Shown piece by piece: positions 43,674 to 51,931 of a DNA stretch of 64,000 bases (the stretch's first letter is position 1; each line of letters opens with the position of its first letter). The notes under the pieces are model-generated. The model saw only the letters and a program-made list of their open reading frames with translations, did no database searches and had not been told where the DNA came from. The stretch comes from RYN-230 sp963834705 (lineage in GTDB: Bacteria > Actinomycetota > Actinomycetes > Streptosporangiales > Streptosporangiaceae): contig CAWICV010000005.1 of the NCBI GenBank assembly GCA_963834705.1, forward strand, positions 1 through 64,000, read 5' to 3'. A program made the translations under genes and the position numbers.

Positions 43674-45019
43674 TGGCCCGGCGCATCGTCCTCACGATGC
43701 TCGCCCTGATCGGCGCGCTGCTGGTCACGACGGTGGTGCCGCTCGGCCTGATCACCACCGGGCATGAGCGGAGCTCGTTCACGGAGGACACCCAGCTGTT
43801 CGCCCGGGCGCTGGCCGGCTTCGCGGAGGACCGGCTCGATGATCAATTCCGCAGCATAACGCTCACCCGGGCGCTGGTGCAGGCGCAGCGTGCGGGGGAG
43901 CAGGTGCGGGTGTACAACACCAGGCGCCAGGTGATCATGGGCACCGGCGGCCGTGACCTGGCTGTGCCGGCCAGCCAGCTGACCGCCGCGCTGCACGGCC
44001 GGACCGTGACGGACAGCACACCCGACGACCGGCTGCGGGTGGTCGCCCCGGTGACCGGCGACCGGGGCGACACGATCGTCGGGGTGGTGGTGCTGTCCCG
44101 GTCCACCGACGAGCTCGAGGAGCGGGTCGGCGTGCTGTGGGCCTGGCTGATCACGGTGGGCACGGTCGGGCTGGCCGCGGCCGCGGTGGCGGCGATCATG
44201 CTGGCCCGCTGGGTCAGCCGCCCGCTCAGCGCGCTGGACGGCGCGGCGCAGCGGCTGGGCGGCGGCGCGCTGGACACCCGGTCGGCGGCCGGGCACGGGC
44301 CGCCCGAAGTACGCCGCCTGGCGCAGAACTTCAACACGATGGCGGGCCGCCTGGAGTCGCTGGTGCACGGCAACCGGGCGGCCATGGCCGACGTCTCGCA
44401 CCAGTTGCGCACCCCGCTGGCCGCGCTGCGGCTCCGGCTGGACGTGCTCAGCCAGGACACCGACCCGGCCACCACGGAGGAGCTGGCCGGCGCGCAGGGC
44501 GAGATCGCCCGGCTGTCGCACCTGGTGGACGGGCTGCTTGCGGTGGCCCGCGCGGAGAGCATGGTCCCGGAGCCGGCCAGTATCCGGGTGGACGAGGTGA
44601 TCCGGGACCGGGTGGCGGCCTGGCGGCCGGTGGCCGAGGAACGCGGGGTCGAGCTGCGGCAGGACGACCCCGGGCCGGTGCTGGCCATGGCCGGCCCCGG
44701 GCACCTGGAGCAGGTGCTGGACAACCTGCTGGCCAACGCGCTGGACGCGGTGCCGGCCGGCGGTCAGGTGCGGATCAGCGCGGCCGGGGATCCCACCGGG
44801 ATCACCGTGGTGGTGGCGGACAACGGGCCGGGGATGAGCGCCCGGCACCAGGAGATGGCGTTCCGCCGCTTCTTCAGCAACACGCCGGGCGGGGCCGGGC
44901 TCGGCCTGGCCATCGTGCACCGGCTGGTCACGGCCAACGGCGGGTCGGCGGCGCTGTCCGACACCCCGGGCGGCGGGCTGACCGTCACGCTGCGCCTGCT
45001 GCCCGTCCGGTCCGACTGA
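43673..45019 (+). CDS. Sensor histidine kinase
   Basis: 448 residues from ATG 43673. TM1 (IVLTMLALIGALLVTTVVPL), an external ~130-residue sensor, TM2 (LITVGTVGLAAAAVAAIMLA), HAMP, HisKA with VSHQLRTPLAALRLRLDVLS (His-box), N-box NLLANALDAVPAGGQVRIS, G1 VVADNGPGMS and G2 GGAGLGLAIVHRLV. Complete class I kinase, sharing a promoter with the regulator. The gene after it, a TM protein, carries a direct repeat in its promoter that may be the regulator's site. Confidence 0.92.
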   Translation: MARRIVLTMLALIGALLVTTVVPLGLITTGHERSSFTEDTQLFARALAGFAEDRLDDQFRSITLTRALVQAQRAGEQVRVYNTRRQVIMGTGGRDLAVPASQLTAALHGRTVTDSTPDDRLRVVAPVTGDRGDTIVGVVVLSRSTDELEERVGVLWAWLITVGTVGLAAAAVAAIMLARWVSRPLSALDGAAQRLGGGALDTRSAAGHGPPEVRRLAQNFNTMAGRLESLVHGNRAAMADVSHQLRTPLAALRLRLDVLSQDTDPATTEELAGAQGEIARLSHLVDGLLAVARAESMVPEPASIRVDEVIRDRVAAWRPVAEERGVELRQDDPGPVLAMAGPGHLEQVLDNLLANALDAVPAGGQVRISAAGDPTGITVVVADNGPGMSARHQEMAFRRFFSNTPGGAGLGLAIVHRLVTANGGSAALSDTPGGGLTVTLRLLPVRSD

Positions 45020-45042
45020 GGTAGGACTTTTCCTTACCGGTT

Positions 45043-45059
45043 CTGAACGGCTCCTGAAC
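45043..45059. promoter_or_regulatory. Direct repeat CTGAAC-N5-CTGAAC
   Basis: Two CTGAAC units at 45043 and 45054, 11 bp apart, upstream of the membrane protein gene. OmpR-type regulators commonly bind such one-turn direct repeats, and the cognate pair lies just upstream. Confidence 0.45.
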
Positions 45060-45118
45060 CAGTTCCCTGCGGGCCGCCACGCAGGCTGGATGCGGCGGAA
45101 CTGGGAGGACGTGATCTG

Positions 45119-45799
45119 ATGGCGGGCAGTCCGCGGCGCACGCTGGGCCCGTATGGCCCGCGCGACGAGGACGCCCCGCCTGCCGCCGTGCCGCGGCCCG
45201 CACCGGTGCGGCTGGACCGGACCGGCGGCGCGGCCGGGAACGAGCGGCTGACCGCGGCGACCGGCGCCGTGCTGCTGGTGCTGTTCGCCGCCGAAGGCTT
45301 CACCATCTTGTCCATCCACCAGCTGATCACCCTGCACTTCTTCCTGGGCATGCTGCTGATCGGCCCGGTGCTGCTGAAGGCGGCCGCGGTCTGCTACCGG
45401 TTCGTCCGGTACTACACCGGAGCCGCCGAATACCGGCGCAAGGGGCCGCCCGCCCCGCTGCTAAGGGTGCTCGGGCCGGTGGTGCTGGGCACCTCGCTGG
45501 GGGTGCTGGGCACCGGGGTGATGCTGGCCGTGGACCGGTCGGCGGAAGGGCCGTGGCTGTTCCTGCACAAGGCGTGCTTCGTGCTGTGGTTCGGCGCGAT
45601 GACGATTCACGTGCTGGCCTACGTGTGGCGGGTGCCTGGCCTGATCGGTGCCGACCTGGCCAGCCACCGGGGGGCCCGGATCCTGGCCGGCCGCCCGGCC
45701 CGCTGGCTGCTGCTGGCCGCGTCGATCCTGGCCGGCCTGGTCATCGCGCTGACCACGGTGCACCTGGCCGTGCCGTGGGGTGGCTCCGGGCACCTCTGA
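45119..45799 (+). CDS. Four-TM membrane protein, cytochrome b561-like pattern
   Basis: 226 residues. A Pro-rich cytoplasmic start, then TM spans AVLLVLFAAEGFTILSI, LHFFLGMLLIGPVLLKAAAV, VVLGTSLGVLGTGVMLAVDR, FLHKACFVLWFGAMTIHVLA and LLLAASILAGLVIALTTVHL. Histidines at LHFFLG, LHKACF and TIHVLAYVW sit in TM ends facing each other, the layout of a haem-binding b-type cytochrome. Family not certain. Position after a two-component system suggests it is its target. Confidence 0.68.
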   Translation: MAGSPRRTLGPYGPRDEDAPPAAVPRPAPVRLDRTGGAAGNERLTAATGAVLLVLFAAEGFTILSIHQLITLHFFLGMLLIGPVLLKAAAVCYRFVRYYTGAAEYRRKGPPAPLLRVLGPVVLGTSLGVLGTGVMLAVDRSAEGPWLFLHKACFVLWFGAMTIHVLAYVWRVPGLIGADLASHRGARILAGRPARWLLLAASILAGLVIALTTVHLAVPWGGSGHL

Positions 45800-45809
45800 G
45801 CCGCGCCGC

Positions 45810-46124
45810 TCAGGCCTCGTAGTCGAAGATCAGGGCCAGCGCGTCGTCCAGCCTGCGCATCGTCTCCTGGGCCAGCGTGCCGACCCGGTCGCCGGACAGC
45901 CGGTTGCGCCGCACCCGCACCGCCGAATAGGACTCCAGGTGCCCCGGCACCGGGTCGTCCTGGCTGAGCGCCACCACATAAGGGGTCTCGGTCAGGTCCG
46001 GCCGGTCGCTCACCTTGACCACGACCGGGTGGCCGGTGATCGCATTGAACCCGTCGTTGCTGACGATGGCCACGTAACCGGCCCGCGCTACCCCGTTGTA
46101 CGCGTAGATGTCACCGCGGTTCAC
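45810..46124 (-). CDS. MazF/PemK-type toxin (endoribonuclease-like)
   Basis: 104 residues. MNRGDIYAYNGVARAGYVAI has the RGDIxx start of MazF; ARAGYVAIVSNDGFNAITG, HPVVVKVSDRP, TPYVVALSQDDPVPGHLESY and LAQETMRRLDDALALIFDY follow the family fold. The GTG start overlaps the antitoxin stop (GTGA). It would cut mRNA when freed. The usual conserved Ser/Thr in the active loop is not obvious (VALSQD), so activity is inferred. Confidence 0.75.
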   Translation of the reverse strand: MNRGDIYAYNGVARAGYVAIVSNDGFNAITGHPVVVKVSDRPDLTETPYVVALSQDDPVPGHLESYSAVRVRRNRLSGDRVGTLAQETMRRLDDALALIFDYEA

Positions 46125-46363
46125 GCGGCGCCCTTACCCGCCCCTGGTGGGAAGTCGTGCACGTTGGCCTCGGTCCAGTCGGCCCAGTCGTGCCCGGTGA
46201 TCCGGTCAGCCTCGGCGATGGCGCTGGCCGCGTCGCGCTGGATCTTCTCCCGGGCGGCCCGGGTCATCCAGGCCGACATGCTCAGCCCGGCGCGGTCAGC
46301 CTCGGCGCGGGCCTGCCGGTAGGCCCGCTCGCCCATGCTGATGCTAAAAGTCTTCACAGACAT
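46121..46363 (-). CDS. Antitoxin of the MazF-type pair
   Basis: 80 residues. MSVKTFSISMGERAYRQARA begins a ribbon-helix-helix-like fold, then EADRAGLSMSAWMTRAAREK; the C-terminal half is acidic and Trp-rich (GHDWADWTEANVHDF), as toxin-neutralising tails are. It precedes and overlaps the toxin gene, the normal order. Likely represses its own operon. Confidence 0.78.
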   Translation of the reverse strand: MSVKTFSISMGERAYRQARAEADRAGLSMSAWMTRAAREKIQRDAASAIAEADRITGHDWADWTEANVHDFPPGAGKGAA

Positions 46364-46432
46364 GCCAACAAAGCTAGCAACGATAGTCCTGCGAACCGGG
46401 CGAAATGCTCAAGCTGCCCGGGGCTGCCCAGG

Positions 46433-47236
46433 TCAGGACGACGCGGCCAGCGCGACCACGGCCTCGCTGGTGAAGGCCAGCGCGGTCATCGACTCCTGCA
46501 GATACAGCTGCACGCTGTTCTCGTCGTGGCTCAGGTAGCCGATCGAGATGTCCTGGCCCAGGTAGAGCGCGAAGTCGCCACCCCGGGTGGTCAGCACGAA
46601 CGCGCCCTCGATGGCCGGCGCCCAGACGATCTCGCCGCTGATCTGCCGCTTGATGTGCTCGTGCACGGGGTAGCCGTGGTCCCGGGTCTCGCTGACGGCG
46701 GTGTACGCGTCCGCGCTGAGCAGCACCGAGTAGGGCCCGTTGACGCCGGCCTCACGCAGGTAGCGGAGCGCCTCGGCGATGGCCTCCGGGTAGCTGAGCA
46801 CGTCGGCGGGCAGCGTCATGGCCGGGTTGCTGCTGGCCGCCCGGATCCCCGGGATCTGCGCCGCCGGGTAGCCCTCGAAGATGGCCCGGTCCTCGGCGAA
46901 CGCGATCAGCCGGGCGGCGTCCTTGACCGGCTGCCAGTCCGAGTCCTGCGAACCCCGGTCCACGTCGTCCACCGCGGTCCGGTCCACCCGGAACGGCACC
47001 CGCAGCTCGGTCAGCGGTGCGACCAGCCGCTGCCGGGCCAGGATGCCCTCTTGCGGCGCGTCGATGTCCTGCAGGTGGCCGGTGCCGACGGCGGAGAACG
47101 CGTCGCCGGACGGGCCGGTCACGTCCACCACCCGGCGCCCGGCCAGGTGACGCTTGAGGGTGCGGGCGGCTTCGTCCTCGATCTGCGCCCACGCGGCGCT
47201 GGATATCGGGGCGAGCTCGCGGTGCAGGTTGTTCAT
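46433..47236 (-). CDS. Encapsulin nanocompartment shell protein (family 1)
   Basis: 267 residues with the HK97-like encapsulin sequence: MNNLHRELAPISSAAWAQIE, DEAARTLKRHLAGRRVVDVT, GPSGDAFSAVGTGHLQ, AAQIPGIRAASSNPAMTLPA, GPYSVLLSADAYTAVSETRD and GAFVLTTRGGDFALYLGQDI. It self-assembles into a protein shell. The DyP-type peroxidase upstream on the same strand ends in the matching cargo peptide, so the two form a peroxidase-loaded compartment. Normal length; ATG 47236. Confidence 0.94.
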   Translation of the reverse strand: MNNLHRELAPISSAAWAQIEDEAARTLKRHLAGRRVVDVTGPSGDAFSAVGTGHLQDIDAPQEGILARQRLVAPLTELRVPFRVDRTAVDDVDRGSQDSDWQPVKDAARLIAFAEDRAIFEGYPAAQIPGIRAASSNPAMTLPADVLSYPEAIAEALRYLREAGVNGPYSVLLSADAYTAVSETRDHGYPVHEHIKRQISGEIVWAPAIEGAFVLTTRGGDFALYLGQDISIGYLSHDENSVQLYLQESMTALAFTSEAVVALAASS

Positions 47237-47298
47237 GCTGCGACTTCCCTGTCGAGGCGGGCAATCGTGGTCGGAGTTACGTTCCCGAGCCTAGCGGC

Positions 47299-48369
47299 CT
47301 AGTCTGGCGCGGGCCCGCCGAGGCTGCCGATGCCCAGCGAGCCGTCCCCGCCGTTCGCCCCATCCCCGCTATCTTCGCCGTCTTCGTCGTCCGCACTGTC
47401 CCCGGCGTCGGCCAGGCTCTCCAGCAGCGGCATCGACGGCACGAAGAACAGGTTGCCGGTGACGGCGGTGCTCACGTCCAGCAGCCGGTCGTAGTTGCCC
47501 GGCGGCAGGCCGACGAACATGTTCTGCAGCATCTGCTCGATGGGGTCCGGGGACTTCGCGTACCCGATGAAGTACGTGCCGTACTCGCCCACCGACGGCT
47601 GGCCGAACGGCATGTTGTCCCGGACGATCTGGATCTCGGTGCCGTCGTCGGCGGTCAGCGACGTCAGCGCGTTGTGCGCGTAGCTGGGCTTGACGTCGTC
47701 CTCCTGTTCCACGTTGGACAGCTTGTACCGGCCGATGACGTTCTCCTGCTGATCGACCGGGATGGCGTTCCACTTGTCCATGTCGTGCAGGTACTTCTGC
47801 ACGATGACGTAGCTGCCCCCGGCGAAATCCGGGTCCTCGGCGCCGATGATGGTGGCCGCGACCGCGTCGGCGCCGGACGGGTTCTCGGTGCCGTCCACGA
47901 AGCCGAGCAGGTCCCGCTCGTCGAAGTAACGGAAGCCATGCACCTCGTCCACCGGGCTGACCGTGTCGCCCAGCCGGCCGGTGATCAGGGTGGCCAGCTC
48001 GAAGCTCAGGTCCATCCGGGCCGCCCGGATGTGGAACAGCAGGTCACCGTCGGTGGACACGGCGTGCCGGCCCTCGGCCAGGATCTCCTGGAACGGGTGC
48101 AGCCCGGCCGGCCGTGCGCCGGTGCCCAGCCGGTCCCATAGCGCCGACCCGAACCCGGTGACGCAGCTCAGCCCGCCGGTCAGATCGCGGAACCCGACCG
48201 AGCGGAGCAGGCCGCCCAGGTCGCCGCACAAGTCGCGCACGGTCTGCTCGCCGCCCGGCCGGACGGTGAAGATCATGAAGATGGCGGCCCCGGTGAGCGG
48301 CCCGGCGACCGGCTGCGGGATCGTGACCGCCTGGCTGGCCGGGCTCGCGGCCGCGCTGTCGGTGCTCAT
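47299..48369 (-). CDS. DyP-type haem peroxidase with encapsulin cargo peptide
   Basis: 356 residues from ATG 48369. The DyP signature GFVDGTENPSGADAV (distal Asp) is intact; proximal His in KPSYAHNALTSL; distal Arg and Asn in IVRDNMPFG. The C-terminus is an acidic linker (DSADDEDGEDSGDGANGGDG) followed by DGSLGIGSLGG, the known encapsulin-loading sequence (usual form DGSLGIGSLKG). It oxidises dyes, lignin-like or other substrates with H2O2. It is coupled by ATGA overlap to the aldo-keto reductase upstream and lies 60 bp before the encapsulin. Confidence 0.95.
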   Translation of the reverse strand: MSTDSAAASPASQAVTIPQPVAGPLTGAAIFMIFTVRPGGEQTVRDLCGDLGGLLRSVGFRDLTGGLSCVTGFGSALWDRLGTGARPAGLHPFQEILAEGRHAVSTDGDLLFHIRAARMDLSFELATLITGRLGDTVSPVDEVHGFRYFDERDLLGFVDGTENPSGADAVAATIIGAEDPDFAGGSYVIVQKYLHDMDKWNAIPVDQQENVIGRYKLSNVEQEDDVKPSYAHNALTSLTADDGTEIQIVRDNMPFGQPSVGEYGTYFIGYAKSPDPIEQMLQNMFVGLPPGNYDRLLDVSTAVTGNLFFVPSMPLLESLADAGDSADDEDGEDSGDGANGGDGSLGIGSLGGPAPD

Positions 48370-49415
48370 AGGTGCGGGCGGAGCAGGGTCAGGTCGGCCG
48401 GGGACAGCCGGTCCCGGGCCGTCTTGGCCTGATGCCAGTACGGGTACAGCAGCACCGGGGCGCTGACCTTGTCCAGCCGCCGGAAGTCGTCCGCGGTCAG
48501 CTCCAGGTCGGCCGCGGCCAGGTTGTCGGCCAGTTGCTGGCTGCTCCGCGCGCCGATCACCAGCGAGGTGACCGCGGGCTTGTCCAGCAGGTAGGCCAGC
48601 GCGACCCGGGCCGCCGACACCCCGTGCTGCTCGCCGACGTCGACCAGCACGTCCACCGTGTCGTACAGCTTGTCCTGGTCGTACACCGGCGGCTCGTTCC
48701 AGTCGGTGAGCTGCCGCGAGCCAGCGTCCGGCCGCTGGTCCCGGCGGTACTTGCCGGACAGCAGGCCACCCGCCAGCGGGCTCCACACCAGCACGCCCAG
48801 GCCCTGGTCGACCGCGGCCGGGATCAGCTCGTACTCGGCGTCCCGGGACTGCAGCGAGTAGTAGATCTGCTCGCTGACGAACCGCGGCAGCCCCCGGCGA
48901 TCGGCGATGCCGAGCGCCTTCATCAGCTGCCAGCCGGCGTAGTTGGAGCAGCCGACGTAGCGCACCTTGCCCGCGCGGACCAGCAGGTCCAGCGCCTCCA
49001 GGGTCTCCTCCAGCGGGGTGACGCCGTCCCACTCGTGCACCTGGTACAGGTCGATGTGGTCGGTGCGCAGCCGGCGCAGGCTGGCCTCGCAGCCGGAGAT
49101 GATGTGCTGCCGGGACAGGCCCGCGTCGTTCGGCCCGTCGCCCATCGGCATCCGCACCTTGGTGGCCACCAGTACCTCGTCGCGGCGGCCGTCCAGCACC
49201 TCGCCGACGATCTCCTCGGCCAGCCCGGTGGAGTACACGTCGGCGGTGTCGATGAGGTTGACCCCGGCCTCCAGGCACATGTCCACCTGGCGCCGGGCCT
49301 CATCCACCCCGGTCGCCCCGACGCTGGCGAAATCCCCGGTCCCGCCGAACGTCATCGTGCCCATGGTGAGCACGGAGATCTTCAGTCCTGATCGGCCCAG
49401 CGTCCGGTATTCCAC
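48366..49415 (-). CDS. Aldo/keto reductase
   Basis: 349 residues. MEYRTLGRSGLKISVLTMGT begins the barrel; catalytic Asp and Tyr in GVNLIDTADVYSTGLAEEIV, Lys in DEVLVATKVRMPM, His in DHIDLYQVHEWDGVTPLEET; NADPH site in KPAVTSLVIGARSSQQLADN. Its stop overlaps the DyP start, giving an AKR-DyP-encapsulin operon. A supply or clean-up role for aldehydes linked to the peroxidase compartment is possible (inference); AKRs are not standard cargo, and no cargo peptide is visible here. Confidence 0.9.
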   Translation of the reverse strand: MEYRTLGRSGLKISVLTMGTMTFGGTGDFASVGATGVDEARRQVDMCLEAGVNLIDTADVYSTGLAEEIVGEVLDGRRDEVLVATKVRMPMGDGPNDAGLSRQHIISGCEASLRRLRTDHIDLYQVHEWDGVTPLEETLEALDLLVRAGKVRYVGCSNYAGWQLMKALGIADRRGLPRFVSEQIYYSLQSRDAEYELIPAAVDQGLGVLVWSPLAGGLLSGKYRRDQRPDAGSRQLTDWNEPPVYDQDKLYDTVDVLVDVGEQHGVSAARVALAYLLDKPAVTSLVIGARSSQQLADNLAAADLELTADDFRRLDKVSAPVLLYPYWHQAKTARDRLSPADLTLLRPHL

Positions 49416-49428
49416 GAATCCGACCCTC

Positions 49429-50310
49429 TCAGCCGCGGTCTTCGCTGCCTATGGCCTCCCGGGCCAGCGGCACCACTTGTTCGGCGAAGATGCGGGACTG
49501 CCGCTCCCGGTCCGCAGACGGCCAGTAGATGAAGGCGTTCATCTGCTTGTTTTCATAGAGATCGGCCAGCGTGTCCACCCAGCGCTGCGGCGGGCCGTGG
49601 AACGGTCCCTCGTCCTGGTCCGAGATAAGTCCCATCACGTTGTACAGCCGGGTGATCTGGTCCGGGTCCCGGCCGGCCGCCAGCGCGGCGTCGTCAATGA
49701 TGCCGTTCAGTTCGGCCAGCCGCTCCGGCGGGACATAGGGCGCGGACACCGACCAGCCGTCCGCCTTCTCGCCGATCAGCGCCACCGCCCGCGGCCCGCG
49801 CACGCCGAGCCACAGCCCGATCGGGTGCGCGGGGGCCGGCGCGGGCTGCACGTCCGGGGCCGAATAGCAGCTGCCCTGGAAGCCGAACGGCTCGCCCGCC
49901 CAGAACGCCTTGATGATGTCGATCGCCTCGCTCAGCGCGGCGACCGACTCCGCCGGGGTGCGCCGCGGCCCGCCCATCCCGGCGATGCCGTCGGCGAACG
50001 CGCCCGCGCCCAGGCCAAGCTCGAACCGGCCGCCGCTGAGCACGTCGATGGTGGCCGCCTGCTTGGCCAGCATGGCCGGCGGCCGGAGCGGCAGGTTGGC
50101 CACGTTCGGGAACAGGTGCACCCGGCTGGTCCGCGCGGCCAGCCAGGTGATCAGGCTGAGCGTGTCCACGAACCCGGCGTTGTACGGGTGGTCCTGGAGG
50201 CCGGCGTACTCCAGCCCGGTTTCGTCGGCGATGTCGGCGATCCGCCCGGCGATGGCCAGTCCGCCGGTGTTGGGATCGACGTTCAGGCCGAACGCGGCTG
50301 GTCCTGCCAT
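49429..50310 (-). CDS. LLM-class F420-dependent oxidoreductase
   Basis: 293 residues, ATG 50310 with GGAAGGAG before it. Luciferase-like barrel: FGLNVDPNTGGLAIAGRIAD, FVDTLSLITWLAARTSRVHL, RPPAMLAKQAATIDVLSGGR with FELGLGAGAFADGIAGMGGP, and PIGLWLGVRGPRAVALIGEK with ADGWSVSAPYVPPERLAEL. The GGRFELGLGAG stretch is typical of the F420 subgroup. Substrate unknown. It is 13 bp upstream of the aldo-keto reductase on the same strand. Confidence 0.88.
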   Translation of the reverse strand: MAGPAAFGLNVDPNTGGLAIAGRIADIADETGLEYAGLQDHPYNAGFVDTLSLITWLAARTSRVHLFPNVANLPLRPPAMLAKQAATIDVLSGGRFELGLGAGAFADGIAGMGGPRRTPAESVAALSEAIDIIKAFWAGEPFGFQGSCYSAPDVQPAPAPAHPIGLWLGVRGPRAVALIGEKADGWSVSAPYVPPERLAELNGIIDDAALAAGRDPDQITRLYNVMGLISDQDEGPFHGPPQRWVDTLADLYENKQMNAFIYWPSADRERQSRIFAEQVVPLAREAIGSEDRG

Positions 50311-50362
50311 GACGGCTCCTTCCGTTCCGGGTCGCCCGCTGCGACCCGGGTCAGCAGTCAGC

Positions 50363-50878
50363 TCACCAGCCGGGCCAGCGGGTGAACGTGCGCAGCGTGC
50401 TGGCGATGTGCTCTTCCTCGTAGGCCAGGTGGGCCAGCAGGTCGGTGCTCAGCGCGCCGAGCGCCGCGATGAGCCGGTCCCGCGCCCCGCCCTCGGACAG
50501 GTCCCCGGCGGCTACCTCGATGGCGTCCAGCAGCGCCGACACGTGCTGGTGGTCGGCCTCCAGCTTGTCCACCACCGGGTTCAGCGCCGGGTTGGCCTGG
50601 CGCAGTGCCGGGAACAGCAGGTACGACTCGTGGCTGTGATGCGAGTGCACGAACCGGCAGTGCCGCAGGCAGCCGGCCTTGAGCTGCCAGATCGGGCTGG
50701 CCGAGGCCAGCGCGCGGATGCCGCGCCGGATGGTGCCGGCCGGCTCGCCGGCCGCGGTGTCCGCCGCCATCCGCTGGATCAGGGCCAGGTCCCGGCGGAT
50801 CATGTCGTGCACCCACTTGAGCTCGGCCACCATGGCCTCGCCGCGCGGGTCCGGCGCCAGCTCGCCGGCCGCCGTCAC
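50363..50878 (-). CDS. Hemerythrin-like (HHE) domain protein
   Basis: 171 residues from GTG 50878, with GAGGG upstream. Di-iron ligands: His in ELKWVHDMIRRDLALI, HSHHSHESYLLFPAL (H-x-x-E), His in KLEADHQHVSALLDAI and HLAYEEEHIASTL (H-x-x-x-E). A four-helix HHE protein that may bind O2, NO or sense redox. Common next to F420 enzymes in actinomycetes. Confidence 0.86.
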   Translation of the reverse strand: MTAAGELAPDPRGEAMVAELKWVHDMIRRDLALIQRMAADTAAGEPAGTIRRGIRALASASPIWQLKAGCLRHCRFVHSHHSHESYLLFPALRQANPALNPVVDKLEADHQHVSALLDAIEVAAGDLSEGGARDRLIAALGALSTDLLAHLAYEEEHIASTLRTFTRWPGW

Positions 50879-50887
50879 GCCGTCCCT

Positions 50888-51931
50888 CTAGCCGCCCGGC
50901 ACGGCGTAGCTGATCAGCTCCTCGGTCACCGTCCTGGTCAGCCGCCCCTGCGCGGCCAGCAGGTCCAGGTGGACGCCGGTTTCCAGCACGGCCAGCATCT
51001 GGTTGAACGGGTCCAGGTCGGCGAACCGGCGGCCGCGCCGGGTCCACGGCAGGGCCAGCGCGGCCGCGTAGGCGGTGTGCTCGCCCGCGGCCACCCGGCT
51101 GCGGCAGGCGTCCAGCCGGTCCTCGTGATGGGCCAGCAGCTCCAGCGCCCTGGCGTGGCTGCTCATGCCCACCGGGCCGTGCGCGGGCAGCAGCGTCAGC
51201 TCGGGCAGGTCCAGGATGAGCCGCAGCGAGCGCAGGTAATCGCCCAGCGGCAGCTCGCCGGTGACCGGCTCGAAGCCGACCGACGGGGTGATGTGCGGCA
51301 GCACGTGGTCGCCGGCGAACAGGATCCCGGCCGCCTGGTCGGCGAACACGGTGTGCCCCTGGGTGTGCCCGGGCGTGGGCACCGCGAGCAGGTCGCGGCC
51401 GGCCAGCTCGATCGTGAGCTGCCCCTTGAGCCACTCGTCCGGGTACTCCCACTCCTGCTGTACCGGCGGCCGGCCGCGGAACAGCTCGCTGAGCGCGCGG
51501 ATCACCGGCTCGGCCCCGGACTGCTGCAGCCGCCGCAGGTTGCCGGTGATGGTGGCCCGGCCCTGCTGCACCGAGCTGGTCAGCGACGGGCGGTCGCCGA
51601 TGCCCAGCGCCACCTGGGTGCCGAACCGCTGGCGCAGGATGACCGCCATCGTGTAGTGGTCCCGGTGCACGTGGGTGACCAGGCACCGGGTGATCTCGGC
51701 GGGGCCGCGGCCGAGCTCCCCGAGCGCGCTGTCCAGCAGCCCGCCGGTCTCGGCCAGCGCCCAGCCCGCGTCGATCAGCACCAGGTCGTCACCGGCCTCG
51801 ATGGCGTACACGTTGACCGCGCGCAGCCCGTCGTTGGGCAGCGGCAGCGGGATCCGGTGCACGCCGGGTGCGACGGTGAACAGCCCGGGCTCGGTCCAGT
51901 CCGGGCCGGCCGCCATCAGCGCGCCGGTCAT
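50888..51931 (-). CDS. MBL-fold hydrolase
   Basis: 347 residues from ATG 51931. GDDLVLIDAGWALAETGGLL, RCLVTHVHRDHYTMAVILRQ (H-x-H-x-D-H), AVPTPGHTQGHTVFADQAAG (His), ILFAGDHVLPHITPS (Asp) and TLLPAHGPVGMSSHARAL (His) form the full binuclear metal site. The C-terminal helical part fits the glyoxalase II-like/LACTB2 group. The start overlaps the LLM stop (TGATG). Confidence 0.88.
   Translation of the reverse strand: MTGALMAAGPDWTEPGLFTVAPGVHRIPLPLPNDGLRAVNVYAIEAGDDLVLIDAGWALAETGGLLDSALGELGRGPAEITRCLVTHVHRDHYTMAVILRQRFGTQVALGIGDRPSLTSSVQQGRATITGNLRRLQQSGAEPVIRALSELFRGRPPVQQEWEYPDEWLKGQLTIELAGRDLLAVPTPGHTQGHTVFADQAAGILFAGDHVLPHITPSVGFEPVTGELPLGDYLRSLRLILDLPELTLLPAHGPVGMSSHARALELLAHHEDRLDACRSRVAAGEHTAYAAALALPWTRRGRRFADLDPFNQMLAVLETGVHLDLLAAQGRLTRTVTEELISYAVPGG

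Noticed and set aside
48370..49278. N-terminal extension of the DyP peroxidase to 659 residues
   Set aside because: The extra 300 residues are an out-of-frame copy of the aldo-keto reductase. ATG 48369, coupled to its stop, is the true start.
50358..51686. 442-codon minus-strand frame overlapping the MBL and hemerythrin genes
   Set aside because: Shadow of two well-supported genes in another frame; composition is Arg/Pro/Gly/Ala only.
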